DNA of 30,597 nucleotides from the NCBI GenBank assembly GCA_041577935.1, contig JBFGIA010000017.1, forward strand, positions 1 to 30,597. Reading direction: 5' to 3'. Source of the DNA: CAMYLR01 sp041577935. GTDB lineage: Bacteria > Gemmatimonadota > Gemmatimonadetes > JACCXV01 > JAHWKZ01. Shown one piece after another: positions 8,662 to 16,982 of the stretch (its first letter is position 1; the number at the start of each line of letters is the position of its first letter). A program made the position numbers and the translations under genes. The notes beneath the pieces are model-generated. The model did not search any database, was not told where the DNA came from, and saw only the letters and a program-made list of their open reading frames with translations.

Positions 8662-10110
8662 GTGATTGTCAGGCAATCGCTCGCGACCCTGAAAGGGTCG
8701 ATCGTGGCGCTCGCGCTGGCTGTGGCCTGCGGGTCCGGCAACGACGGCGCGGTAGCGACCGTTGACGATAAGACGTTCACCGTCGACGACGTAGTCGAGT
8801 ACATGCAACAGGCGGGCTACGGCGCCAACCGCGAAGCGGTGGAGCGCGCCGTCGACGAGCTCGTAAAGATGCACCTGGTCACCCAACGCGCTCGCGAGCG
8901 GTACACGTTGACCGCATCCGACAGTCTCCGGTTGACGGAAATGCGCGAGACACTGATGTGGAACCAGTTCCGCGAGGACGTGATCCACAAGAATGTGACG
9001 GTGGACGAAGAGGAGTTGCGGACCTGGTACGAGGAGAACGTGGGCGAAGAAGTGAACGCTCGACACATCTTGATTCGTGCCCAGGCGAGCGACCCCGATT
9101 CCGTTCGACAGGCGGCCAAGGCGAAAGCCGAATCGTTGTTGGAAGAGGTCAAGGCTGGAGCCGACTTCGCGTCGCTGGCGGAAGAGAACTCGGACGATCC
9201 GGGGAGCGCTCAGCGCGGTGGCTCGCTGGGTTACTTCTCACGCGGGCAGATGGTGGGACCGTTCGAGGAAGCTGCCTTTGGAACGCCGGTGGGTGAGGTC
9301 GCTTCCGATATCGTGGAGACACAGTTCGGCTATCACGTGATAAAGGTCGAGGATCGACGCAAGCAGACATTCGAAGAGTTGCGTGAGGAGATTGAAGAGC
9401 AGCTGGCTCGGCCGGAGCGACAGGAAGCCGAGCAAGCGTTCCTCACGAGCCTAATGGAAACCAGCTCGATCGAGTTCTACGAGACCAACATCGACCGGCT
9501 TATCGAGCTGATTGAGAACCCCCCTCCTGGTGACATCGAATCGGAGGAGCGTGATTTGCCGCTGGCGACGTTCACGGGAGGCGAGATCAAGCTCGGCGAC
9601 ATCTGGAAGCTGTACGAGATGCTGCCCGAAGCGAATCGTCGAACGATCGCGACGCTCGACCAGGCGACGATGGTCCAGGCTCTGTCTTCGATCGTCCAGC
9701 GGCGTGTGGTGTTGGCGCGCGCGTCGTCCGAGGGGACGGAGCTCGACTCGACCCGACAGGGCGAGTTAGAGGAACGCATAGATCTCCTATGGGCGCAGTC
9801 GTATCTCGGTCAGCTTCTGGAAAAGCAGAGCGAGGTCGCCGACTCAGAGGTGCGGCAGTACTTCGACGAGCATCGAGAGTTCTATCGCGGCCAGACGTTC
9901 GAGGACGTTCGCGAGCAAGTCCGAAGTGTGCTGATCGGTCAGCGCAGAGATCAGTTCCGGGATCCGGAGTACCAGCGCGAGCTGATGACCGCGGTTGCCG
10001 ACTCGCAAGCCGAGAAGGTGTCGTTGCAAACCAACGAAGCGCTCTACGAACGCGTGTTGGCGACGCTCAAGAAACGGTTGGCGGAGGACGAGACGGGAGC
10101 CAGCAGCTGA
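8662..10110 (+). CDS. Parvulin-type peptidylprolyl isomerase, probable lipoprotein
   Basis: A 482-residue envelope foldase. The N-terminus has a basic start, a hydrophobic stretch and AVAC-GS with Cys23 as a possible lipid-attachment site. The -3 residue is Ala rather than Leu, so lipidation is likely but not certain. A SurA/PrsA-like N-terminal helical region precedes one complete parvulin domain at about residues 132-232: it opens with ARHILI (H135), contains GGSLGYFSRGQMVGPFEEAAF and closes with FGYHVIKV (H225). The C-terminal 250 residues are helical and acidic, probably chaperone surface. The start is GTG at 8662, preceded by GAGG at 8652-8655. The SurA-like gene follows 2 nt after the stop, so the two are likely co-translated. 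It probably assists folding of outer-membrane or secreted proteins. Confidence 0.88.
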   Translation: MIVRQSLATLKGSIVALALAVACGSGNDGAVATVDDKTFTVDDVVEYMQQAGYGANREAVERAVDELVKMHLVTQRARERYTLTASDSLRLTEMRETLMWNQFREDVIHKNVTVDEEELRTWYEENVGEEVNARHILIRAQASDPDSVRQAAKAKAESLLEEVKAGADFASLAEENSDDPGSAQRGGSLGYFSRGQMVGPFEEAAFGTPVGEVASDIVETQFGYHVIKVEDRRKQTFEELREEIEEQLARPERQEAEQAFLTSLMETSSIEFYETNIDRLIELIENPPPGDIESEERDLPLATFTGGEIKLGDIWKLYEMLPEANRRTIATLDQATMVQALSSIVQRRVVLARASSEGTELDSTRQGELEERIDLLWAQSYLGQLLEKQSEVADSEVRQYFDEHREFYRGQTFEDVREQVRSVLIGQRRDQFRDPEYQRELMTAVADSQAEKVSLQTNEALYERVLATLKKRLAEDETGASS

Positions 10111-10112
10111 CG

Positions 10113-11486
10113 ATGATTCGAGGGGTGACCCTGTGCTTGGTGCTGGCGTCCAATGTTTGGACGGCTGAAGTCAACGCCCAAGAGGAGGATGAGGCGGCCG
10201 AGATCCCGCTGACCGAAGAGGCGGAACCGACTCCCCTATCATTGGATCGCAGGCTGGGAGACCGCATCATGGCGGTCGTAGGCGACGACCTGTTGCTCGA
10301 ATCAGAGTGGGTCGAGCAAACGCTCATTCTTGCCGAGCAGCTCGGGGTCGCCAGAGGAACACCACAGTTTGAGCTCATCGCCACCGAGGCGTTTGATCAG
10401 ATCATCAGAAATCTTGTCATTGTCTCGGTCGCGCGACGCGATACGATGATCATGATCGATGAGGACCTGGTGCTGGAGCAGGTCGATCGTGAGATCGAGC
10501 AGATAAGCCAACGATTCCCCAGCGAGGCCGACTTTCGGCGCGAGCTCGAGCGCAGCCAGTGGGGAAGCTTGGCCGCGTATCGAGCCGACATACAGGACCG
10601 GAAACGTCGCGAGATGTTGGGTGAAGCACTGCTCGAGATACGGCGCGATGAGATCAAGGCGCCGACGATCTCGGATGCGGAAGTGCGAGCCTATTGGGAC
10701 GAAAACCGGGCCGGTTTTGGCACTCAGCCGGTGACTATGCGATTCGAAGAGATCACCGTCACACTAAAGCCATCGGAGAGCGCGCGCGAAGCGGCCCGAA
10801 GTGCCGCCGAGGGTGTCATACAAGAGTTGGAGGCCGGGCTCGATTTTTCGAGCGCCGCCCGCCAGTACTCGGGCGACACGAGCACGCGGGAGGAAGGTGG
10901 CGATTTGGGATGGTTTGGTCGCGGACGGATGGTGGCGTCATTCGAGGAGGCGGCGTTCGGTGCCGTCGGCGGGGAACTCATAGGGCCGGTTGAGAGCCCG
11001 TTTGGATTTCACATCATACAGGTTTTGGATGAGCGGGCCGAGGAGCGGCGAGCGCGCCACATACTGCTTTCGTTCGAGCGAACCCAGGAGGATCGCGATC
11101 GGGCACGAGTCGAAGCCGAGTCGATCCGAGATCTGGTGCGAGGTGGCGCGGATGTCGATAGCCTGCAGGCGATTCATATGCCCGGCGACTCGACCGCCAG
11201 CGCACGCATCGAGTTCCCGGCATCTCAGCTGCCGCCGCTGTACCTGCGCGCGCTCCAAGACCTCGAAGATGGAGATGCAACAGTGATTGAAACCGCTACC
11301 GGGTTCAGTGTGCTGGTGAGTCGGGGACGCGGTGGTGGCGAAGAGATCACTTTCGAGGAGATCGCCCCTCGCATTCGCCAGCAGCTCGAACAAGAGCGCG
11401 CCGAGGAGGCGTTTGTCCAGCGCCTTCGGGAGCAAGTGTTCGTGGACATTCGGGTCCGGCCGGAGAGGGCCCTGGCCGACATCTGA
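10113..11486 (+). CDS. SurA-like periplasmic chaperone with two incomplete parvulin units
   Basis: A 457-residue exported protein. The signal peptide ends near VNA-QEED (residues 20-26), and the mature chain starts with a very acidic linker. DRIMAVVGDDLLLESEW is the usual opening of a SurA N-terminal chaperone domain (about 45-180). The first parvulin unit (about 206-305) has the core GGDLGWFGRGRMVASFEEAAF and the closing FGFHIIQV (H300), but its opening strand reads RFEEITV and lacks the usual first histidine. The second unit opens with RARHILL (H316) but lacks the GG-L-F core and ends in GFSVLVSRG. Chaperone function is therefore more certain than isomerase activity. The start at 10113 gives a proper signal peptide; an open frame further upstream overlaps the previous gene and is not used. 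It is likely involved in outer-membrane protein biogenesis. Confidence 0.87.
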   Translation: MIRGVTLCLVLASNVWTAEVNAQEEDEAAEIPLTEEAEPTPLSLDRRLGDRIMAVVGDDLLLESEWVEQTLILAEQLGVARGTPQFELIATEAFDQIIRNLVIVSVARRDTMIMIDEDLVLEQVDREIEQISQRFPSEADFRRELERSQWGSLAAYRADIQDRKRREMLGEALLEIRRDEIKAPTISDAEVRAYWDENRAGFGTQPVTMRFEEITVTLKPSESAREAARSAAEGVIQELEAGLDFSSAARQYSGDTSTREEGGDLGWFGRGRMVASFEEAAFGAVGGELIGPVESPFGFHIIQVLDERAEERRARHILLSFERTQEDRDRARVEAESIRDLVRGGADVDSLQAIHMPGDSTASARIEFPASQLPPLYLRALQDLEDGDATVIETATGFSVLVSRGRGGGEEITFEEIAPRIRQQLEQERAEEAFVQRLREQVFVDIRVRPERALADI

Positions 11487-11501
11487 GCGTCGCGGCCAGC
11501 G

Positions 11502-12179
11502 ATGATTCTCTTCCAAAACGTCTCTAAGGAATACCCCAAGACAGGCTTCGCGCTGCGCGACGTATCGTTTCATCTGCGCCGCGGCGAGTTCGTCTTTGTC
11601 ACCGGGCCATCGGGTGCCGGCAAGACGACGCTTGTGAAGCTGATCACGATGGAGGAACGCCCGAGCGCTGGGACTGTTCGCGTCTCGGGTTTCTCGTCGG
11701 ATCGCATCAAGCGTCGCGAGATTCCGTACCTGCGCCGTCGCTTGGGGGTCGTGTTTCAGGATTTTCGACTGCTGAAGAACCGTACGGCGCGGGAAAACGT
11801 CGCCTTTAGCATGGAGGTCATTGGAACTCCTCGCGAGCAGATCGGGTTGGCTGTGCCGCGGACCCTGGCGGCGGTGGGTTTGGCCAGCAAGGCCGATCAC
11901 TTACCCGCCGAGCTGTCCGGCGGCGAGCAACAGCGGGTCGCGATCGCTCGTGCGCTGGTCAACGAGCCCTTTGTCTTGCTCGCCGATGAGCCCACGGGCA
12001 ACCTGGACGAGCGTGTGTCAAAAGACATCCTGCGCGTGTGCAAGGACATCAATCTTCGCGGCATGGCGGTCCTGTTTGTCACTCATGACCGAAGCCTCCT
12101 CGACGACCACGTCGGTGCGCGCGTGATCGAGCTCGATAGCGGCGTGCTTGTGAAGGACACCGAGGCCGGTGATTCCTAG
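11502..12179 (+). CDS. ftsE: Cell division ATP-binding protein FtsE
   Basis: A 225-residue ABC ATPase. It begins with MILFQNVSKEYPKTGFALRDV, matching FtsE (first part MILFQNVSKEYP, then KTGFALRDV). Walker A is GPSGAGKTT at 35-43, the ABC signature LSGGEQQRVA starts at 138, and Walker B is LLADEPTGNLDE with D162 and E163. The block RRLGVVFQDFRLLKNRTARENV is typical of FtsE (RRLGVVFQDFRLL, then KNRTARENV). It pairs with FtsX, the next gene 24 nt downstream, and the complex uses ATP hydrolysis at the septum to switch on peptidoglycan hydrolysis through EnvC. It lies 15 nt after the SurA-like gene, so envelope folding and division genes may share a transcript. Confidence 0.96.
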   Translation: MILFQNVSKEYPKTGFALRDVSFHLRRGEFVFVTGPSGAGKTTLVKLITMEERPSAGTVRVSGFSSDRIKRREIPYLRRRLGVVFQDFRLLKNRTARENVAFSMEVIGTPREQIGLAVPRTLAAVGLASKADHLPAELSGGEQQRVAIARALVNEPFVLLADEPTGNLDERVSKDILRVCKDINLRGMAVLFVTHDRSLLDDHVGARVIELDSGVLVKDTEAGDS

Positions 12180-12203
12180 CCGGCCGGCTTACTCGGGGCG
12201 GCC

Positions 12204-13067
12204 ATGAGGTACACCCCGCGGGAGGCTTTCTTCGCCTTTCGCCGCGCCCCGCTGCTGACCGCTCTCTCCGTCGTAACAATCGCTTTCGCGCTCTATACGC
12301 TGGCCGTCTTCGGCCTGGTTTGGCTCAACATCGAGCGTGTGCTCGACGACGTGGCGCAAAGGGTTGAGGTCATCGTCTTCCTCGAGGATGGCACCGATCC
12401 CGGTGAGAGCGCGACGCTGATGAGTGAGCTGGCGACCTACCCTGAGGTCGACTCGATCGCGTACGTCTCCAAGGACGACGCACTGGCGCGCGCGCGCGCC
12501 GACCTGAGCGAATACCGGGACCTGTACGAGGATCTCGAGGTCAACCCGCTCCCGGCCTCGATCGAGGTCGCGCTCAAACCGGGTTTCCGCCGCAGTGCTC
12601 AAGTGAGGGAAGTCGCCGGCCGGGTCGAACAGTTCCCGTTTGTCGAAGAGGTGAAGTACGGGGAAGAGTGGGTCTCGAAGCTCAACTTCCTCCAGGATAT
12701 TTCGTTGTTCTTGGGTTTGGTGGTGGGTGGAATCTTTGCCGCGGTTGCGTTTGTCGCGATCGGGGCGACGATCAACCTGGTGCTAATCGCGCGTGAAGAC
12801 GAGTTCGCGATCATGAAGATGGTCGGTGCAACACCGGGTTTCATCGCACAGCCGTTTATTCTGGAAGGTTTTGCCAAAGGAGTTATCGGCGCAGTGCTCG
12901 CGCTGGTGCTGTTGACAGCGACGTTCAGCGCGCTCGAGCAACGTGTGTTGTCACTTGGCTTCTATACGCCGGCACAAATCGTGATTGGCGTCGCGTTGGG
13001 TGGGTTTTTGGGAGCGGTCGGGTCCGTCCTCTCGCTGCGTCGACACCTTTACGGCGGCACGACGTGA
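12204..13067 (+). CDS. ftsX: Cell division permease-like protein FtsX
   Basis: A 287-residue inner-membrane protein with the FtsX layout. A first membrane helix at about residues 16-39 is followed by an extracytoplasmic domain of about 130 residues (VEVIVFLEDGTDP, then PEVDSIAYVSKDDALAR, both family-typical). Three more membrane helices come at about 171-200, 222-243 and 256-276. The loop AREDEFAIMKMVGATPGFI is the conserved coupling segment that touches FtsE. It does not transport a solute; it passes conformational change across the membrane to EnvC-type factors. Its stop codon overlaps the start of the EnvC-like gene by 4 nt (GTGA), so the sensor and its periplasmic effector are translationally coupled. 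Confidence 0.95.
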   Translation: MRYTPREAFFAFRRAPLLTALSVVTIAFALYTLAVFGLVWLNIERVLDDVAQRVEVIVFLEDGTDPGESATLMSELATYPEVDSIAYVSKDDALARARADLSEYRDLYEDLEVNPLPASIEVALKPGFRRSAQVREVAGRVEQFPFVEEVKYGEEWVSKLNFLQDISLFLGLVVGGIFAAVAFVAIGATINLVLIAREDEFAIMKMVGATPGFIAQPFILEGFAKGVIGAVLALVLLTATFSALEQRVLSLGFYTPAQIVIGVALGGFLGAVGSVLSLRRHLYGGTT

Positions 13068-14281
13068 TTCGTCTTTGGCCGCAGGTCGGGCTGGTGGCCG
13101 TCTTCTACGGCCTCATGCCGGTGGTGCCGAACGCGTTGGCCCAGGAAGATGCAGAGCTAGAGGCACAGCGGCAGCGGCTTGAGCAAATCCAACAGGAGAT
13201 CAAAGACAAGCGCGCCGAAGCGGCGCGGCTCGGTGAACGCGAAAAGAGCGTGATTCGAGAGCTGCGGCAGGTGGAGCGGGAGCTCGGGGTCACCGAACAG
13301 CTCGTCGCAACCCTCGGCAATGAGATCGAGAGCCGCGGCCAGCAGATCGAAGAAGTGTCAAGATCACTGGCTCGCGCGCATGACGAGTTAGCGCTCAAGC
13401 GCCAAGTGTTGGCGCGTCGACTGCGCGCGATCTACAAGCTGGGTCGTTTCGGTGTGATCGAAATACTGTTCCGATCGGACTCGTTCGCGGACGCGCTCAG
13501 TCGCTACAAGTATCTGCGGTTGATCGCGGAGCAGGACGGACGACTGCTGGACCGAATCACGCGCTTGGAGATAGGGATAAAGGAGAACCTGGTCGCGCTC
13601 GGGCGGGCGCGGGAAGAGCTCGACCACGCGCGAGCGGCTCGCATGCGCCATGCGGAAGAGTTGTCAGCCACGGAGCAAGACCGGCAGCGCATGTTGGCCG
13701 TGGTCAAGGGTCGTCGTTCGGAGCAGCTTCGTGCCGCTCAGGAGCTGGAAGAGGAGACCGGCCGGATACAACAGCTGTTGGTCGTGCTCGAGCGGCGTCG
13801 AACCGAGCGTGAAGCCGAAGCCGCTCGGCTGGCAACCGCTGCCGGCCGGCGCGCGCCGGACCCCGCGGCTTCAACCCTCACCGCGGACGTGGGGGCGTTG
13901 GCGTGGCCGGTGGAGGGCGAGATCATCGCGCGCTTCGGTCGCGCTGTGCATCCGATTTACAAGACCGAGGTCGTTAACAACGGCATCGATATTCGCGCGC
14001 CGAGAGGCACGCCGGTCAGAACGGTCGGCGCCGGGGAGGTCGCCTACGTCGATTGGAACGGTAGCTATGGTCTAATGGTGATCGTCGATCATGACGGCGG
14101 GTATTATTCGCTCTACGCGCACCTCGATCGCGCTGATGTGACTGTGGGGCAGCAAGTCGGCCAGCGACAGGTGATCGGTGCGGTGGGCGAAACGGGGAGT
14201 CTGGTGGGGGCTCAACTTCATTTCGAGATTCGTGAAGGAGGTCGGGCGATCGACCCGATCGCCTGGCTGCAAAAGCGATGA
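13064..14281 (+). CDS. EnvC-like murein hydrolase activator (coiled coil plus degenerate LytM domain)
   Basis: A 405-residue exported protein. A signal peptide ends near NALA-QED (about residue 27). A long coiled coil at about 28-265 is rich in Glu, Arg and Leu. A LytM/M23 domain covers about 285-405, with GTPVRTVGAGEVAYVDW and GQRQVIGAVGETGSL. The zinc site is broken: the usual first His of HxGxD is Asn305 (D309 kept), and the first His of HxH is Gln384 (H386 kept); H353 remains. This is the pattern of an EnvC-type activator that binds and turns on amidases rather than cutting peptidoglycan itself. The GTG start overlaps the ftsX stop by 4 nt, and the 3' end overlaps the holB start by 4 nt (ATGA). 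The context next to ftsEX strongly supports the EnvC role. Confidence 0.92.
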   Translation: MIRLWPQVGLVAVFYGLMPVVPNALAQEDAELEAQRQRLEQIQQEIKDKRAEAARLGEREKSVIRELRQVERELGVTEQLVATLGNEIESRGQQIEEVSRSLARAHDELALKRQVLARRLRAIYKLGRFGVIEILFRSDSFADALSRYKYLRLIAEQDGRLLDRITRLEIGIKENLVALGRAREELDHARAARMRHAEELSATEQDRQRMLAVVKGRRSEQLRAAQELEEETGRIQQLLVVLERRRTEREAEAARLATAAGRRAPDPAASTLTADVGALAWPVEGEIIARFGRAVHPIYKTEVVNNGIDIRAPRGTPVRTVGAGEVAYVDWNGSYGLMVIVDHDGGYYSLYAHLDRADVTVGQQVGQRQVIGAVGETGSLVGAQLHFEIREGGRAIDPIAWLQKR

Positions 14282-15372
14282 CGAATAGCACGCGCATCCG
14301 CGTGCTCGGGCACGACGCGCTCAAGACGGCGCTCAACGCCGCCATTGGCCGTCAGCGACTGGGGACTGCGTTATTGTTCTACGGCCCCGGTGGGGTCGGC
14401 AAACAGACCTTGGCCCGGTGGCTCGCACAGCGCCTGCTCTGCACGGACGATGGCGCAAAGTCCACCGGAGAGCCATGTGGCTCATGTGCTACGTGTCGTC
14501 GGTTGGCCGGCAACAATCACCCCGATTTCCATTGGTACTTCCCACGTCCAGCGGAGACCTATTACAAAGCCAACGCGCGCGCCGACGATCTCGCTCGTCG
14601 CGCCGGCGAACCGATCGCTCCAGCGACCTACGATCACCCGGCATCGTTTCGCATGGAAGACTTTCGAGCCGTTGCGCAACAAGCCGGGCGTCCCCCGTTT
14701 GAAGCGTCCGAGCAACTGTTCGTGCTGGGCGACGTCGATCAACACCCGCCGGGCGATGAGCCGACCGGCATGCTGATGAAGCTCCTCGAGGAGGTGCCAC
14801 CACGCACGCGGTTCGTGCTGACCGCCACGCGGCCCGAAGCGCTACCCGCCACGATTCACTCTCGTGTGCAATCGCTGGCCATCCCCACCGTCGATGACGA
14901 CGCGCTCCGGGCGTTTGTCGAAACTCGGCTCGAGATCCAAGCTCGAGATAGAGCTTCTCTGATCGCGCTTGCGGGTGGTCGACCGGGACGCGCTTTAGCG
15001 CTGGCCGACCCAGGGATCTTGGGGCTGCGGGAGTTTGCGGTGAAGTTGTTCGAGGCCGGGATGGCGGGTGGTGATCCGTACGCGTTCTTGCTCGCCACGC
15101 AGCTGCCGCGGGTACGAGAGCAGCACGAGCTCGTGTTTGAGTTCTTGCTCGGAATGGCCGAAGACGTGCTGGCGGTTTGTGTCGCCAACGGCGACGAGGG
15201 GACGGCCCTGCACCACCCTGATCTCTTGCCGCGCTACCGAGAAGCTTCTGGGCAAGGCGCGGTAGCACTCTCGGGCACGGCGCGCCAACTGGTCGAGGTC
15301 CGCGAGCACGTTTGGAGCAACCTGACCCCGACCCTGCTCTACTGGGAGGCGCTGCGCGCACTGGCCCCGTAG
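14278..15372 (+). CDS. holB: DNA polymerase III delta prime subunit
   Basis: A 364-residue clamp-loader subunit of the AAA+ family. The P-loop region is GPGGVGKQT at 36-44; the residue after Lys is Gln instead of Ser or Thr, which suggests weak or no hydrolysis, as known for delta prime. The four-cysteine zinc module follows (LLCTDDG, then EPCGSCATC), and then NNHPDFHWYFP, matching the GTHPD block of E. coli HolB. The segment TGMLMKLLEEVPPRTRFVLTA with IHSRVQSL is the usual Walker B/sensor region; the SRV form replaces the SRC of active subunits. The start ATG overlaps the EnvC-like stop by 4 nt. metG follows at once. It is a housekeeping gene placed in an envelope operon. Confidence 0.92.
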   Translation: MTNSTRIRVLGHDALKTALNAAIGRQRLGTALLFYGPGGVGKQTLARWLAQRLLCTDDGAKSTGEPCGSCATCRRLAGNNHPDFHWYFPRPAETYYKANARADDLARRAGEPIAPATYDHPASFRMEDFRAVAQQAGRPPFEASEQLFVLGDVDQHPPGDEPTGMLMKLLEEVPPRTRFVLTATRPEALPATIHSRVQSLAIPTVDDDALRAFVETRLEIQARDRASLIALAGGRPGRALALADPGILGLREFAVKLFEAGMAGGDPYAFLLATQLPRVREQHELVFEFLLGMAEDVLAVCVANGDEGTALHHPDLLPRYREASGQGAVALSGTARQLVEVREHVWSNLTPTLLYWEALRALAP

Positions 15373-15384
15373 ATTTTGGCCCCC

Positions 15385-16980
15385 ATGGCCGAGCGCTACT
15401 ACCTCACCACTCCCATCTACTACATAAACGATCGTCCCCACATCGGTCATGCGTACACGACGATGCTGGCCGATGTGCTGGCGCGGCGTCACCGGATGAC
15501 CGGTGATGATGTCAGGTTCCTGACCGGCACCGATGAGCACGGCGAGAAGATCGTTCGGGCGGCTGCAGAACGCGGCGCTACGCCGCAGCAGCACGTCGAC
15601 GAGTTGGCGCTGACGTGGCAGGCAACATGGGACGAGCTGGAGATTCGATACGATCGGTTCATCCGCACCACCGATGCCGACCACCTGGCGGTCGTCCAAA
15701 AGGCGCTCACGCAACTCCATGCAGGCACGACACCGGCCGGCGAACCGCTGTTATACCAGGACGCCTATCGAGGTTGGTACTGCGTCTCGGACGAGCGGTA
15801 CTGGACCGAGAAAGACTTGCAGGATGACCGCTGCCCGGAGTGTGGCAAGCCGGTCGAGGAGATCGAGGAGTCGAACTGGTTCTTCCGTATGAGCGCCTAT
15901 CAGGAGCCGCTGGTCGCTCACATTCGCGACAACCCGGGCTTCATCTATCCCGAGACCCGAGCCAACGAGATTCTGGGCTTTCTTCGAGAGCCCCTGGGCG
16001 ACTTGTGCATCTCGCGGCCGAAAGCCCGGCTTGCGTGGGGCATCCCGTTCCCGTGGGATGATGGCTACGTAACGTACGTGTGGGTCGACGCGTTGCTGAA
16101 TTACGTCACCGGCACGGTCGATTCCACTGCCGACGCAGACGGCAGCGCGGAGCGATCGATCGCCGCCTGGAACGAACACCCGGCGGATGTTCATTTGATC
16201 GGCAAAGACATTCTGACAACCCACAGCGTCTACTGGACGACGCTCCTGATGGCTCTCGGCTGGGCGCTGCCAAAACAGATTCTCGGCCACGGATGGTGGC
16301 TTTGGCAAGGCCGCAAGATCGCCAAATCGGTTGGCAACGTGGTTGACCCGGCCCAATTGACGGAGGTTGTCGGGGTTGACGGGCTGCGGTACTTCCTGCT
16401 TCGCGAGATGACCCTCGGACAAGACAGCACGTTTTCATACGAGTCCATGGCCAAGCGGCTTAACGCCGATCTCGCCAACGACTTGGGGAACCTCCACTCG
16501 CGGGTGACCAAGATGGTCGAACGGTACCTGGGGGGGCGCTTGCCACCCCGTGACGAGGTTGAGGGGCGGTCCGGCGAAGCGATGTTGAGAGAGCCGGCGG
16601 AGCGGTTGCTGGCCGATGGGGCCGAAGGGTCGGTTTCCCAGGCGTGGGGGGAGTGGCGAATCAACTTGGCGTTGGAGCGCATCGTAGGCTTGGTGTCGGC
16701 GACCAACGAGTACCTCGAGCGCCACGCGCCGTGGAAGCGGGCCCACGATCCGGATGCGCTGCCTGAGGTAGCAGCAGTGTTGGCGCACGCAGCCGAGGCG
16801 GTCAGGCTCTCGGCCGCTCTGGTCTGGCCGGTCGTTCCCGAACTCGCGGGATCGATCCTGGAGTCGCTCGATCAACCCGGCACTCCGCGCACAGACCAGC
16901 TGCGTTGGGGTGTGCTGGACGGCGGCTCGGTGCGGGTGGTGCCGCCGGTTTACCAGCGGCTTGAGCTCGAGAGGACGTAG
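15385..16980 (+). CDS. metG: Methionyl-tRNA synthetase
   Basis: A 531-residue class I synthetase that charges tRNA-Met. The opening is MAERYYLTTPIYYIND, followed by the HIGH motif at residues 19-22. The second active-site motif reads KIAKS at 311-315 (followed by VGNVVDP) instead of the common KMSKS; both lysines are kept. The zinc-knuckle region has C133, D136, C150 and C153, so one of the usual four cysteines is Asp. The anticodon-binding helical domain is present, but there is no C-terminal tRNA-binding (EMAP/Trbp111-like) extension, so the protein is the short type. ATG at 15385 gives the canonical N-terminus; a TTG at 15376 in frame is possible but less likely. There is no strong ribosome site; it may depend on readthrough from holB. 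Confidence 0.96.
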   Translation: MAERYYLTTPIYYINDRPHIGHAYTTMLADVLARRHRMTGDDVRFLTGTDEHGEKIVRAAAERGATPQQHVDELALTWQATWDELEIRYDRFIRTTDADHLAVVQKALTQLHAGTTPAGEPLLYQDAYRGWYCVSDERYWTEKDLQDDRCPECGKPVEEIEESNWFFRMSAYQEPLVAHIRDNPGFIYPETRANEILGFLREPLGDLCISRPKARLAWGIPFPWDDGYVTYVWVDALLNYVTGTVDSTADADGSAERSIAAWNEHPADVHLIGKDILTTHSVYWTTLLMALGWALPKQILGHGWWLWQGRKIAKSVGNVVDPAQLTEVVGVDGLRYFLLREMTLGQDSTFSYESMAKRLNADLANDLGNLHSRVTKMVERYLGGRLPPRDEVEGRSGEAMLREPAERLLADGAEGSVSQAWGEWRINLALERIVGLVSATNEYLERHAPWKRAHDPDALPEVAAVLAHAAEAVRLSAALVWPVVPELAGSILESLDQPGTPRTDQLRWGVLDGGSVRVVPPVYQRLELERT

Positions 16981-16982
16981 CG

